64,000 nt of DNA from positions 248,001-312,000 of the forward strand of contig NZ_RSEJ01000003.1 in assembly GCF_009910675.1 (NCBI RefSeq), in the 5' to 3' direction. Position numbers and translations under genes: made by a program. This document shows, piece by piece, positions 51,744 to 60,973 of the stretch (within the stretch, counting starts at the first letter, position 1; each line of letters opens with the position of its first letter). A model generated the notes under the pieces. It worked only from the letters and a program-made list of their open reading frames with translations. It made no database searches and was not told the DNA's origin. The stretch comes from Photobacterium alginatilyticum. GTDB taxonomy: Bacteria; Pseudomonadota; Gammaproteobacteria; Enterobacterales; Vibrionaceae.

Positions 51744-52679
51744 CTACTGACTCGTTGGCTTAGCAAGCGAGCGAATTACCATTGGCTTTAACTTTATGAT
51801 TTCGCTGGCCGAAAGTGCCCCTATTACAATCATCCCCATGGCGAGTGTTGTCGTGAGTGTCAGTGATTCGTCAAAGATCACGACAGCCATTACTGCGGCG
51901 ACAACGGGAGTGAATGAACCTAAAGCTGCGCTCATCTCTGCACCAAGCCGCGAAATCGCATACCCATAGCTGAAGTTGGCGATGATCCCGGCGGCGATCC
52001 CCTGAATTAACAGGTGAAAGACGACATCACTGGCCGGGGCTGCCATCACGTTAAATTCAACCCAGTCCATCACATAGAAAACCGGTAATAACAGGCAGGC
52101 CGAGATTGCCAGTATGGCACCGCCAACAATGGGAGACAGACCACTCACCCGTATCCCAATAGTGTACCAGGCCCAGCTGAAACTGGCTGCCAGTAGTAAC
52201 CCGTGCCCTTGTAGAATTTGATGCTGACCGCTCGATAACGAGTGGGCGATAAACAGGCCGATGCCAATAAATATCAAGCCAATACCCAGCTTCCTGATAT
52301 GGGATATTTTTTCACGATAGCAATAAGCCGCGATGGATGACACGAAGAGGGGGAGGATCCCCGGAATTAATGAGGCACCATCGGCAACCGGTGCTAAACG
52401 TAGCCCGTTGGCCGCCAATAGAAAGAAAGGCAACCCGGCGCCGAAAGCGATGGCAAGAAGGTAGCGTTTGGGTGTCGCTTTGATTTGATTTGTCTTGGGC
52501 AGACTTAATACGCCGAATACCAACGCGGCAGGTATGAAACGTAGTAGAGCTATATCCCCGACAGTGAGCGGTGACTGACCTGAGGCCCTTAGTGAGATGA
52601 AGAAACTGGCCCAAATGAGTAGGGTGGCCAACATTGCGAGTAAACCCAGCGCTCTTTCCTTCTTTGCCGCTAGTTCCAT
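51744..52679 (-). CDS. EamA/DMT-family transporter
   Basis: The 311-residue protein has ten membrane helices and two EamA repeats (about 12-140 and 160-300), with LIWASFFISLRASGQSPL and LRFIPAALVFGVL in the first, SFSWAWYTIGIRVSG and GSFTPVVAAVMAVVIFDESLTL in the second. These transporters move metabolites or amino acids across the inner membrane, often outward. It is divergent from an Lrp regulator at 52830, which is the probable regulator. Substrate unknown. Confidence 0.9.
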   Translation of the reverse strand: MELAAKKERALGLLAMLATLLIWASFFISLRASGQSPLTVGDIALLRFIPAALVFGVLSLPKTNQIKATPKRYLLAIAFGAGLPFFLLAANGLRLAPVADGASLIPGILPLFVSSIAAYCYREKISHIRKLGIGLIFIGIGLFIAHSLSSGQHQILQGHGLLLAASFSWAWYTIGIRVSGLSPIVGGAILAISACLLLPVFYVMDWVEFNVMAAPASDVVFHLLIQGIAAGIIANFSYGYAISRLGAEMSAALGSFTPVVAAVMAVVIFDESLTLTTTLAMGMIVIGALSASEIIKLKPMVIRSLAKPTSQ

Positions 52680-52829
52680 TTTATAGTCCGCGATTTATTT
52701 GTCTGGAGTAACAGTATGAATAATTATCCAGGGTTAAAGTTGGCAAAAGGGCAGGCTATTGACACCTGTGTTGATAAATATTACCAATAAGTGATGAATA
52801 ATTGGTTGTTTTGGTTAATGGGGTGGTGG

Positions 52830-53282
52830 ATGGACAGGAAAGACAAGCAGATATTGGCGGAGCTACAGGGTGACGTACGGAAAACTACGGCAGAAATTGC
52901 AGATGCCGTCGGGTTGTCTGTTTCTCCCTGCGCCCGACGGATCAAACTGCTTGAATCTGAGGGGGTGATAGCAGGCTATCAGGTCAAGCTTAACCGGCAG
53001 AAGCTGGGTTTGATGATGACATTCTTCGTCAATGTGAGTTTAAGCAATCACCGTGACCAGGCTATCAGCGAGTTTGAAGATGCCGTTGAATGCATGCCTG
53101 AAGTGATCAGCTGCCATGTGATTTCCGGCCAATATGACTATTTGTTAGAAGTGGTGAGCAAAGATCTACAGCACTATGAAGCCTTTATGCGTAAGCTCCA
53201 GACTCTTAATATGGTCAAAGATATCAATACCAACCTTGCGATCCGCCCTGTGAAACAGGGAACACCGTTGCCGGTGACGTAG
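52830..53282 (+). CDS. Lrp/AsnC-family regulator
   Basis: The ATG at 52830 gives 150 residues and starts MDRKDKQILAELQGD, the standard beginning of the family; in-frame starts upstream at 52791 add a hydrophobic leader without a role. The HTH (about 19-50; TAEIADAVGLSVSPCARRIKLLESEGVI) and the C-terminal AsnC effector domain (VSGQYDYLLEVVSKDL-type) are present. It is divergent from the EamA exporter and probably regulates it in response to an amino acid. Confidence 0.9.
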   Translation: MDRKDKQILAELQGDVRKTTAEIADAVGLSVSPCARRIKLLESEGVIAGYQVKLNRQKLGLMMTFFVNVSLSNHRDQAISEFEDAVECMPEVISCHVISGQYDYLLEVVSKDLQHYEAFMRKLQTLNMVKDINTNLAIRPVKQGTPLPVT

Positions 53283-53634
53283 CAGAAAGTGTCTGCTCAC
53301 TCTCAATAGGCTCATATACAGTTTCGTTATTGTCTGATTATTAGGCTATATATTCCTATAAATCAGATAGATGGAAAATTGTTTGCTGAATAGTGTTTAT
53401 TTACGGTACGTCGTGCGTACAGTTGGTACGCAAATGCTGTGCTACAGAGTGTGGTAGAGAAGCTGCTGCTATTGAGGTTAATGTTGGTTATGTGCGAAAA
53501 ATGCAATGCTGCAATGATTCGAGTTCACCGCAATTGGTGGCAAAGGTTGGTTTATGCGTCAATCTGGAAGTGCTCTAACTGTGAACATGTTATTAAGCTA
53601 TGACGGATCAAAAGAGAATACGTTGGCAATAAAG
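53283..53634. other. Intergenic region, no gene recognised
   Basis: About 350 bases between the Lrp gene and the YqhD terminator. A 61-codon open frame at 53393 has no ribosome site and no family resemblance. Nothing else seen. Confidence 0.4.
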
Positions 53635-53661
53635 AAGCCCACCACAATATGTGATGGGCTT
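53635..53661 (-). terminator. Rho-independent terminator of yqhD
   Basis: On the minus strand AAGCCCATCACA pairs with TGTGGTGGGCTT (one G-T pair) around TAT, then CTTTATT. It begins 30 bases after the yqhD stop. Confidence 0.75.
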
Positions 53662-53690
53662 ACTGTTACTCGTTGCTAATTTCTTACTGA

Positions 53691-54845
53691 TTACAGCGCT
53701 GCTTCTAAGATAGCTCGGCTGTCAGCAATGGCAATGTTTCCGTGCTCGCCCAGTGCTTTCATGCCATGTTTTTCAAGGCCGGCGACTAGGGTATCAATTG
53801 CTGATGCGTCTAGGTCAACATCTGAAAGACGTGTTGGCACTTCCATTTGCTTAAAGAAAGTAATGGTTTGGGCAATAGTGGCATCGATACGCTCATCAAC
53901 AGAGCCTTCGGTAATACCAAAGATACGTTCGCCGTATTGAAGCAATTTTGCTTCTTTATCAGCACGGCGCTCTTGCATGACGGCTGGTAGCACGATGCTC
54001 AGCGTACGGGCATGATCGATACCGTAGTTGCCAGTAAGTTCATGTCCAATCATGTGGGTGGCCCAGTCTTGAGGAACACCGACACCGATCAGGCCGTTAA
54101 GCGCCTGAGTTGCCGACCACATAACATTGGAACGTACATCCATATCATCTGGAGTTGCCAGTGCTTTAGGGCCTTCTTCAATAAGGGTAAGTAATAGACC
54201 CTCGGCAAAACGATCCTGGACTTTGGCGTTTGCAGGGAAGGTCAGGTATTGCTCCATAACGTGAACGAAGGCATCTACAACACCGTTAGCAACCTGGCGA
54301 GGTGACAGGCTCAAGGTTGTTTTCGGATCCAGTACAGCAAAAATAGGCTGAACAAGAGGAGACATAAATGCCAGTTTGTCTTTACCGCGAGAGACAACAG
54401 CACCCATGTTATTTTCAGATCCTGTTGCCGGTAGGGTTAGTACACAGGCCAGTGGCACGGCTGCTTTTACCGCTTCATTTGCTGCCAGAATGTTCCATGG
54501 GTCCTCGCCTTCGTAGCTAGCTGCTGCAGCAATGAACTTTGTACCGTCGATAACAGAACCACCACCAACGGCCAGCAGGTAGTCATAACCTTCTGCTTTG
54601 ATCATATCGACAGCTTTCATCAAGGTGTCGTATTGCGGGTTTGGTTCGATACCTGCAAACTCTCCCCATTGGTGGTCAGCCAGTGCTGCTTCTACTTGCG
54701 CGTAGACACCGTTGCTTTTGATTGAGCCACCACCATAGGTAACCAGAACTTTCTTATCTTTCGGAATATCATTGGTGATGGCAGCGATCTGGCCTTCACC
54801 AAAATGAATGCGGGTAGGGTTTTGATAAGTGAATTTGTTCATCAT
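53691..54845 (-). CDS. yqhD: Iron-dependent alcohol dehydrogenase, YqhD-like aldehyde reductase
   Basis: The 384-residue protein has VLVTYGGGSIKSNGVYAQV, YLLAVGGGSVIDGTKFIAAA (about 92-111), LTLPATGSENNMGAVVS and the metal ligands in DAFVHVMEQ and HMIGHELTGNYGIDHA (about 190-285), as in E. coli YqhD. The enzyme is NADPH-dependent and reduces short and lipid-derived aldehydes. The gene is divergent from an AraC-type regulator like YqhC with about 180 bases between them, the arrangement seen in E. coli. Confidence 0.9.
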   Translation of the reverse strand: MMNKFTYQNPTRIHFGEGQIAAITNDIPKDKKVLVTYGGGSIKSNGVYAQVEAALADHQWGEFAGIEPNPQYDTLMKAVDMIKAEGYDYLLAVGGGSVIDGTKFIAAAASYEGEDPWNILAANEAVKAAVPLACVLTLPATGSENNMGAVVSRGKDKLAFMSPLVQPIFAVLDPKTTLSLSPRQVANGVVDAFVHVMEQYLTFPANAKVQDRFAEGLLLTLIEEGPKALATPDDMDVRSNVMWSATQALNGLIGVGVPQDWATHMIGHELTGNYGIDHARTLSIVLPAVMQERRADKEAKLLQYGERIFGITEGSVDERIDATIAQTITFFKQMEVPTRLSDVDLDASAIDTLVAGLEKHGMKALGEHGNIAIADSRAILEAAL

Positions 54846-55028
54846 TGTTCTCCGGTGAGAGTCATTATCAGCCTTAGCACGGCGTTAAATTGATAGGGTA
54901 TAGTCTAGGAGAGTTCAGGAAACTGTTTAATACACGATTCTCTCTAATGCTTGCCTAATTCTACTTTATTCTGAGAGGTGCTTGCATTCGTGTCTGTAAC
55001 GGCGATGATGACTCTATCGGAGGTAGAC

Positions 55029-55928
55029 ATGAACAATACAGTCAGCTTAGCGACATCTCTATGTGAACAATACGGATTGGATAAGCAGATAGGGCGGGTC
55101 GATACCTGCTTACCGGGTATCAGGTTATTCAGAATTAATAAATATCATAAAGTGACGCCGCAAATGTACCAGCAGGGTGTGGTGATTATTTTTCAGGGCA
55201 ACAAGGTCGGTCATTTAAATGATTACCGTTTTGAATACGATACGGAGCATTGTCTAATTGTAGCAACGCCTTATCCTATCGCCTGTGAGACCTTCGCGTC
55301 GGAAGACTCGCCGCTAATCGGTATTGATATAGAGTTTAATCTTACCGTTATCCAACAACTTGTTGAGCTTATAGAGCAACACGGCGGGTCAGAACTATTA
55401 AGAGTCGATCCTAATGGGCGTGGTGTTGCGGCAGCCCGCATCACGCCCGACATAACCAGTTGTATGTCTCGTCTGCTGAAGGCTTTACATAGCCCCCTCG
55501 ATTCGACGGTGCTAGGGCCACAGATTTTAAGGGAGTTCTTTTATCTGCTCTTGCAGGGTGAGCAGGGCTATCTACTTGCCCAATACTGTAAGCAAGATAG
55601 CGCTCTATCCAGAGTGTCTAAAGTTATCAATCATGTGCAGGTTCATTATGAGCAAAAACTGGCTATCGATGAACTTGCTGATATGGCAGGGATGAGCGTG
55701 TCTGCATTTCACCGTGCCTTTAAGCAGGTTGTGACGGACCCACCTTTGCAATACATCAAAAAAATTCGCTTAAACAAAGCAAGAACCCTGATGGTACAAG
55801 ACAGAATGCCTGCCAATGTCGCGGCTGTAAAAGTCGGTTATGAAAGTGCCACCCAGTTCAGCCGCGAATTCAAACGTTACTTTGGCCTGCCGCCAAGCAA
55901 GGCAGCCGATATCGGTTTTGTGCAATAG
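55029..55928 (+). CDS. AraC-family regulator, YqhC-like
   Basis: The ATG at 55029 follows a perfect GGAGG site (CGGAGGTAGAC) and gives 299 residues, so the in-frame start at 54978 is not used. The N-terminal AraC_N domain (about 30-190; QMYQQGVVIIFQGNKVGHLNDYRFEYD) and the C-terminal HTH pair (about 215-295; LAIDELADMAGMSVSAFHRAFKQ, then VAAVKVGYESATQFSREFKRYFG) are present. In E. coli YqhC activates yqhD in response to aldehydes; the divergent neighbour yqhD supports the same role here. Confidence 0.87.
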   Translation: MNNTVSLATSLCEQYGLDKQIGRVDTCLPGIRLFRINKYHKVTPQMYQQGVVIIFQGNKVGHLNDYRFEYDTEHCLIVATPYPIACETFASEDSPLIGIDIEFNLTVIQQLVELIEQHGGSELLRVDPNGRGVAAARITPDITSCMSRLLKALHSPLDSTVLGPQILREFFYLLLQGEQGYLLAQYCKQDSALSRVSKVINHVQVHYEQKLAIDELADMAGMSVSAFHRAFKQVVTDPPLQYIKKIRLNKARTLMVQDRMPANVAAVKVGYESATQFSREFKRYFGLPPSKAADIGFVQ

Positions 55929-56031
55929 GCGTCGCTACTATTAATCCATTGTGTCTTGATTGGCTTTATCTGCTTCATTGGCGATCTCATGGCCAGCTCG
56001 GCGGCAGAGCTGGCAGGTGGTTATGGTGTTA

Positions 56032-57612
56032 TCAGATATCCAGTACAAGTTTGTCGGCAACAGCGCGGGAAACGCAAGGGCACATTAAGTGTTGCTCGTT
56101 TCTTTCATCGGCTGAAAGTGCTGAGTCGCGATGGTCGGGACGCCCTTGGATGACTTTGACAGCACAGGACTTACAGTTTCCCGCCTTGCAACCATGTGGA
56201 ATATTTACCCCTTCAGTCTGAATGGCATCCAGGATAGTCTGATCTGCCCTCACTTCAATCGATACACCAGACCGCGCTAACTCAACGTGGACTGGTTTTG
56301 CATCGCTAGGATTTTCGGCGCTAAAGCGCTCGAAGCGGAGTCGGTCTTCGTTGATACCAATCTCTTGGGCTGTAGCCAGTACTTCGTCAATAAGCCGGCT
56401 AGGGCCACACACGTAGAAAATGGCATTTTCAGGTGCAGACTTTAGAATCGCCAGAATATTGAGATGTTCACCGGCAGCCGAGCTGTAGAGAGTTATCTGC
56501 TGTTCAAACTCTTTTTGCAGGCGGTCTCTGTAGGGCATATCAGCGAAACTACGACCGGCGTAATGGAGCTGCATCGATACTCCACGGGTTACAAGTGCCT
56601 GTGCCATCGCCTTTATCGGCGTGATCCCGATACCGCCTGCGATCAACACCGCCGAGCGGTTATCTTGATGAAGCTTAAAGTAATTGGCTGGTAGTGGTGT
56701 ACGAATTGTTGTGCCGAGCTGATAGCTATTATGTACGGCTTTGGAGCCTCCGGTTCCATCGTCTTCTCTTAGAACGGCTATTTCATAGGCATCCCGGCGG
56801 GCAGGGTTGGAGGCGATAGAATAATGCCGTGTTTCGACATTACCCGATTCCAACATGATGGGTATTTCAAGGTGGGCACCTGCTTCAATTACTGGTAATT
56901 CATTGCCATTTGGCGCGCGCAGTTCAAAGGCGCGTACACGGGGGGTGAGCTGGCGAATACCGCTGACGACCAGTTCCAGTTCGCCGTTACCCAGTACATT
57001 CGGCATGGATTTCACCATCGAGCTGGCCGCTTCTTTTAACTGCCGGTTTTCATCAAGCAGTGGGGCAAGCAAATTGTCAATGTCTGCCTCTGTATAGCGT
57101 GGGGTGATATGCTGCGGGCAGTTCCAGTCGAAGGCTTCGACGGTAATGATAAAACCACGCTCGATCCGGGCACGGTAATGCTCATTTTCGAGTAGGGCAA
57201 GCAAGTCGTGCTCATCCTGTCCGATCACTCGGACCCGGCCGAACATTTTCAGGCGCGTGCGATTTGGGTAATCCATAAAAAACAGTGAGACGCGATCATC
57301 GTTGATGAAGTTGCCCGTACTGATATATTGTCGATTACCTGAATAGTCGGCGAAGCCAATGGTCCGGGCATCCAGCACTTTCATAAACCCTGTCGGTCCA
57401 CCTCTGTGCTGTACGTATGGCCAGCCAGTTTCCCCCACACTGGCCATGTAAAAGCTATCGCGGGAATGGATAAAAGTGGCTTCCCGTTCGCTAAGAAGGT
57501 GATTGTGATCCGGGCCTTGATCCATCGCTGAATAGCCATCTCGGCTACCATTTGCCGTTTGAATGTCTCGTACATTACGGGTAAATGCGATTTCTGCAAA
57601 TTTATGTCCCAT
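56032..57612 (-). CDS. PNPOx-like/flavoreductase/2Fe-2S ferredoxin fusion protein
   Basis: The 526-residue protein has three parts: a PNPOx-like split-barrel (about 30-185; FYMASVGETGWPYVQHRGGPTGF), a ferredoxin reductase module (about 205-420; RHYSIASNPARRDAYEIAV, VLIAGGIGITPIKAMAQAL, YVCGPSRLID) and a C-terminal plant-type 2Fe-2S domain (about 435-526; HGCKAGNCKSCAVKV and HLMCPCVSRA, four Cys ligands). It is a one-polypeptide electron-transfer enzyme that uses NAD(P)H; the substrate of the N-terminal part is unknown. GAGGATAGAACC precedes the ATG. It follows an AhpD-like gene after 74 bases and both are divergent from a LysR gene. Confidence 0.85.
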   Translation of the reverse strand: MGHKFAEIAFTRNVRDIQTANGSRDGYSAMDQGPDHNHLLSEREATFIHSRDSFYMASVGETGWPYVQHRGGPTGFMKVLDARTIGFADYSGNRQYISTGNFINDDRVSLFFMDYPNRTRLKMFGRVRVIGQDEHDLLALLENEHYRARIERGFIITVEAFDWNCPQHITPRYTEADIDNLLAPLLDENRQLKEAASSMVKSMPNVLGNGELELVVSGIRQLTPRVRAFELRAPNGNELPVIEAGAHLEIPIMLESGNVETRHYSIASNPARRDAYEIAVLREDDGTGGSKAVHNSYQLGTTIRTPLPANYFKLHQDNRSAVLIAGGIGITPIKAMAQALVTRGVSMQLHYAGRSFADMPYRDRLQKEFEQQITLYSSAAGEHLNILAILKSAPENAIFYVCGPSRLIDEVLATAQEIGINEDRLRFERFSAENPSDAKPVHVELARSGVSIEVRADQTILDAIQTEGVNIPHGCKAGNCKSCAVKVIQGRPDHRDSALSADERNEQHLMCPCVSRAVADKLVLDI

Positions 57613-57686
57613 GGTTCTATCCTCGCTAGATTTGCTTCCGGAGTTGAATTGCGCCGCTACATTGGCGAGTAGCGGCGAGAGTGGGA

Positions 57687-58235
57687 TTAGGATGCTTGAC
57701 GGAGTGAGACTTTTGGAAAGTCGATATCGACCCGGCTGGCTTTGCCCAGAATATTGGTCAGTATGTTCATGCCGACATGGGTGATAATTTCCACAATATC
57801 GGACTCGCTGTAACCGGCATTTCGCACTGCCTGCAGTTCGGCCGTGGTGACCTCACCATTGTGCTCGGCCAGCGCCTTGGCAAATTTTACGGCTGCTGCC
57901 GCTTTTGCATCTTGGCTGGAACCAGCACGATTAGCTTCGATCTCTGCGCTATTGAGTCCTGCTTTCAGACCAATAGCCGAGTGGGCCGAAACACAATACT
58001 GACATTCGTTTTGTTGGGCGATGGCAAGTGCAATTCGTTCACGGGTTAGTGCGTCCAGGCTGCCTTCTCCGGCAATTCCGTGTAAGCCGAGAAAGGCACG
58101 CAGCGCGGCGGGTGAGTTGGCGAAAACTTTCAGAAAGTTGGGTACCATCCCGAGTTGCTTCTGGATGGCGTCTAATAGCTCAATTTGTTCATTGCTGGCA
58201 TGGTTGCGTTCGATAGTGGTAATACGATTCATCAT
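57687..58235 (-). CDS. AhpD-like carboxymuconolactone decarboxylase-family protein
   Basis: The 182-residue protein has the alkylhydroperoxidase D motif CQYCVSAHSAIG (about residues 79-90) with the CxxC and His of the active site, and the upstream LTRERIALAIAQQNE. It belongs to the peroxidase-related enzyme group of this family. It is upstream of the PNPOx-reductase-ferredoxin gene and divergent from a LysR gene. GAGGAAATA precedes the start (MMNR). Probable role in peroxide or electrophile handling. Confidence 0.86.
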   Translation of the reverse strand: MMNRITTIERNHASNEQIELLDAIQKQLGMVPNFLKVFANSPAALRAFLGLHGIAGEGSLDALTRERIALAIAQQNECQYCVSAHSAIGLKAGLNSAEIEANRAGSSQDAKAAAAVKFAKALAEHNGEVTTAELQAVRNAGYSESDIVEIITHVGMNILTNILGKASRVDIDFPKVSLRQAS

Positions 58236-58387
58236 TATTTCCTCATGTTGGAAGATGCTTGTTGTGTTTACCTTGCTGTGTTGCGCCAGATGCAGGTAGG
58301 CATCGGATGAGATAACTATGGTTGATTTCGTTAAATTAAAGAATATCCTTTATAGGCAATTGATTATTTCATTTAGTGGAATTATGT

Positions 58388-59299
58388 ATGGATCGCTTTC
58401 ATCAGATGCAGGTGTTTCAGGCTGTCGCCGAGGAAGAAGGGTTTGCCGCGGCAGCCCGGCGGCTGCAAATGTCCCCGCCAGCGGTTACTCGTACCGTAGC
58501 TGCCCTGGAAGATCGGCTTGGCGTTAAACTGCTGAACCGAACTACACGTTACGTCCGTACTACTGAGGCGGGGGAGCGTTATCTGGAAGATGCTCGGCGC
58601 TTATTGGCTGAGGTTGAAGCGGCTGATGAAGCCGCGGCCGGAATAAATGCAGAGCCAAGAGGGCACCTAGCGGTAACGGCACCAGTCCTGTTTGGCAGAA
58701 TGTTTGTCATGCCGGGTATTGTGGAATACCTTCAGCGTTATCCGGAGATGAAAGTGGATGCCACATTCCTTGATCGGGTTGTCAGCCTGGTTGAGGAAGG
58801 ACTGGATGTTGGGGTTCGCATTGGTGAACTGCCAGATTCAAATATGCGTGCGCTGAGAGTCGGAACTGTTCGTATGGTGGTGGTGGCATCACCAGCCTAT
58901 CTTGAACGGTATGGTGAACCGGCAATTCCGAGTGAACTACAACATCATGCTGTTATAGCCTCCAGTGCGGGTAATTTTTCGATAGGCTGGCGATTTACAT
59001 CTCCAAGAGGAGAGCTGTCGATCAGGCTACAACCGCGTCTTACCGTTACAACCAATGATGCCGCGATAGAAGCTGCCGTGCAAGGATTGGGGATCACCCG
59101 TGTTCTGTCCTATCAGGTGGCAAGCCATATAGCTGACGGAAGCCTGAAAGTATTGCTTTCTGAGCATGAATTGAAGCCGCGCCCTGTACATATAGTGCAC
59201 AGGGAAGGGCTCTATGCTTCCGTTAAAGTGAGAGCCTTTATTGATCTGCTGGCGCAGCGGTTAAGAAGTGATGCGGCATTGAATGAACCTGAGAGGTGA
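58388..59299 (+). CDS. LysR-family regulator
   Basis: The ATG at 58388 gives 303 residues and starts MDRFHQMQVFQAVAEEEGFAAAARRLQMSPPAVTRTVAALEDRLG, the usual N-terminus of the LysR HTH; an in-frame GTG at 58376 is less likely. The C-terminal part has LDVGVRIGELPDSNMRALRVG and IEAAVQGLGITRVLSYQVA, typical of the subgroup with broad repressors of oxidoreductase genes. It is divergent from the AhpD/flavoreductase genes with about 150 bases between starts, so it probably controls them. Confidence 0.9.
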   Translation: MDRFHQMQVFQAVAEEEGFAAAARRLQMSPPAVTRTVAALEDRLGVKLLNRTTRYVRTTEAGERYLEDARRLLAEVEAADEAAAGINAEPRGHLAVTAPVLFGRMFVMPGIVEYLQRYPEMKVDATFLDRVVSLVEEGLDVGVRIGELPDSNMRALRVGTVRMVVVASPAYLERYGEPAIPSELQHHAVIASSAGNFSIGWRFTSPRGELSIRLQPRLTVTTNDAAIEAAVQGLGITRVLSYQVASHIADGSLKVLLSEHELKPRPVHIVHREGLYASVKVRAFIDLLAQRLRSDAALNEPER

Positions 59300-59566
59300 G
59301 AATACCTATGTATTATTAGGGATATCAGCAAATTTGACAGGTTGCTCTAAGTCATTTCTGTTCCAAAATTAGTTCAACTCACTAAATGGTCATCTCTCAG
59401 TTCAATCTCTTTACTTACATTTTCTAATATCAGATTAACCTCTCAATCACCATCGGGTTGATTATCCTCGGCACTGTCAGGAAACCTCTAAAAATCAACT
59501 CAGAGACCGGGTGATGCCCTGACGAGAAAGCTATGTTGGGGACGTCAGGTAGCGCAAAGGCTGATA

Positions 59567-59895
59567 GGTGATAGCTAGGTCAGTCTAGTGTGACCAACCT
59601 AACGACTTAGGGTTTGAAGATGGGGGGTGATCTAGTTGAAATGCTGTCAATTTATGTGTATCTTATGGTTATACCTGGTGACTAGGAGTATCTCCAGTCA
59701 TTATGCTAGGTCCCTACAGGCTATAATTAATGTTGCCCTTACGTCATTTACTGTCTAACAAGTTAGTAAATGACGTAAGAATGTAACCTCTATCTTACGC
59801 TTACGCTCCCACTCCCACGCTCATTCCACTTCACTATTTTTGTTTCTGGTAAGTCTCTTCATAGTAGAGTGAGTTATACACTACCTCCCTATCAC
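59567..59895 (+). ncRNA. Candidate retron-type msr-msd noncoding RNA
   Basis: Between the LysR gene and the reverse transcriptase lies a structured region in the RT direction. GTGATAG (59568-59574) can pair with CTATCAC (59889-59895) as an a1/a2 pair, with TAGC next to it as the possible branch point. Inside are hairpins GGTCA/TGACC (59578-59595), CCTAA/TTAGG (59598-59611), TGACT-A-GGAG/CTCC-AGTCA (59679-59700) and the perfect 15-bp stem at 59738-59779. The order short hairpins first, long stem last resembles msr then msd. The a1/a2 pairing is only 7-8 bp, so the ends are uncertain. Confidence 0.45.
59738..59779. repeat. Perfect 15-bp inverted repeat (candidate msd stem)
   Basis: CTTACGTCATTTACT (59738-59752) pairs exactly with AGTAAATGACGTAAG (59765-59779) across a 12-base loop that contains AAC/GTT. 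It has no T-run after it, so a simple terminator is less likely; it lies 191 bases before the RT start. Confidence 0.9.
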
Positions 59896-59969
59896 TACTA
59901 ATCGCTAGCGAAATCGGATTTATCTCGGTAAACTATTGAAATAGGTTTCATTATATGAGCGGAAATTAA

Positions 59970-60971
59970 TTGGAAGCTAATCAAAAAAGACCATTGATAG
60001 ATATTTTTATATCGACGTTTCACGATAAAATGTCATTCAATGAGTTTCTGACACTCAATGTTAGCAATGAATTCAAGCGTATCCAACTGAACAAGAGGGA
60101 AGTGTATGCGCCATCACCAAAACTGAAGACAATCCACCGTTTTATCAATAAAACTATTTTAGAGTATGCAGATTATAATACTGAAGTTGTTTTTTCGTAC
60201 CGAAAAGGTATTAGTACACGAGAAGCCATTGAGAAGCACTCTGCTAGCAACTACTTTTTTCAAACTGACATTTCAAATTTTTACAATAATGTCAGATTGG
60301 AAAACATTTATACATCTCTAAGAAAGCAACTAAATAACACCCCCGTTTTAGATATTGAAAACTACATTGATAATATCGTAAATCTTGTTGTTGTTGATGA
60401 ACAATTGCCCACAGGCTTTTCTACATCTCCATTACTCAGTAATATTTGCTTGTTGGATTTCGACAACGCACTATTGAAATACTGTAAAGATAACTTCTTG
60501 ATTTATACTAGATACTCAGATGATATAATAATCTCTGGCTCTGATGATGGATTTGCGGTCGAAATTGAAAGTATAGTATCTAATTACCTAAATAACTTTG
60601 TTAATGAAAAAATAAAGATCAATAGTGCAAAGACAAAGTTTCACAAGAGAGGACATGACTTTAAACTACTTGGTTTTTCAATTCTGCCAAATGGAATTGT
60701 TACAATACCAAGTTCAGATAAAAAGGAAGTTGAATCTTTAATTTATTTCTATTTGACCGATAATGAAAAGTTTGAAGACCTATTCAAGAAAATATCAGTA
60801 AATAAGAAGTTAGAAAATACTGAAGGAAAGCCTATACGAGACTTAGCTATATCATCATTATCTGGAAAGTTGATTTCGTTTAATTCTATGGATAAAGATT
60901 ATATTTCAAAGTTAAGAAAAAAGTATGGTAACACCATAATTGATATGTTCATTCGAAAAGCGGTTAAGTAA
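59970..60971 (+). CDS. Reverse transcriptase, retron-like
   Basis: The 333-residue protein starts at TTG with GAGCGGA upstream. Motifs in order: REVYAPSPKLKTIHRFI (about 43-59), KGISTREAIEKHSASNYFF with a variant of the retron NAxxH, the catalytic DISNFYNN (Asp100), LPTGFSTSPLLSN, the catalytic YSDD (182-185, usually YADD), and FKLLGFSILPNG where retron enzymes have VTG. Thus the RT belongs with retron-like or other antiphage RTs but is off-consensus. It is followed after 2 bases by an AAA-TOPRIM ATPase gene, so the pair is an operon. The AT-rich sequence differs from the flanks, which suggests horizontal gain. Confidence 0.88.
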   Translation: MEANQKRPLIDIFISTFHDKMSFNEFLTLNVSNEFKRIQLNKREVYAPSPKLKTIHRFINKTILEYADYNTEVVFSYRKGISTREAIEKHSASNYFFQTDISNFYNNVRLENIYTSLRKQLNNTPVLDIENYIDNIVNLVVVDEQLPTGFSTSPLLSNICLLDFDNALLKYCKDNFLIYTRYSDDIIISGSDDGFAVEIESIVSNYLNNFVNEKIKINSAKTKFHKRGHDFKLLGFSILPNGIVTIPSSDKKEVESLIYFYLTDNEKFEDLFKKISVNKKLENTEGKPIRDLAISSLSGKLISFNSMDKDYISKLRKKYGNTIIDMFIRKAVK

Positions 60972-60973
60972 AA

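Noticed and set aside
53393-53578. 61-codon frame on the plus strand
   Set aside because: No ribosome site and low-complexity composition; probably a chance ORF.
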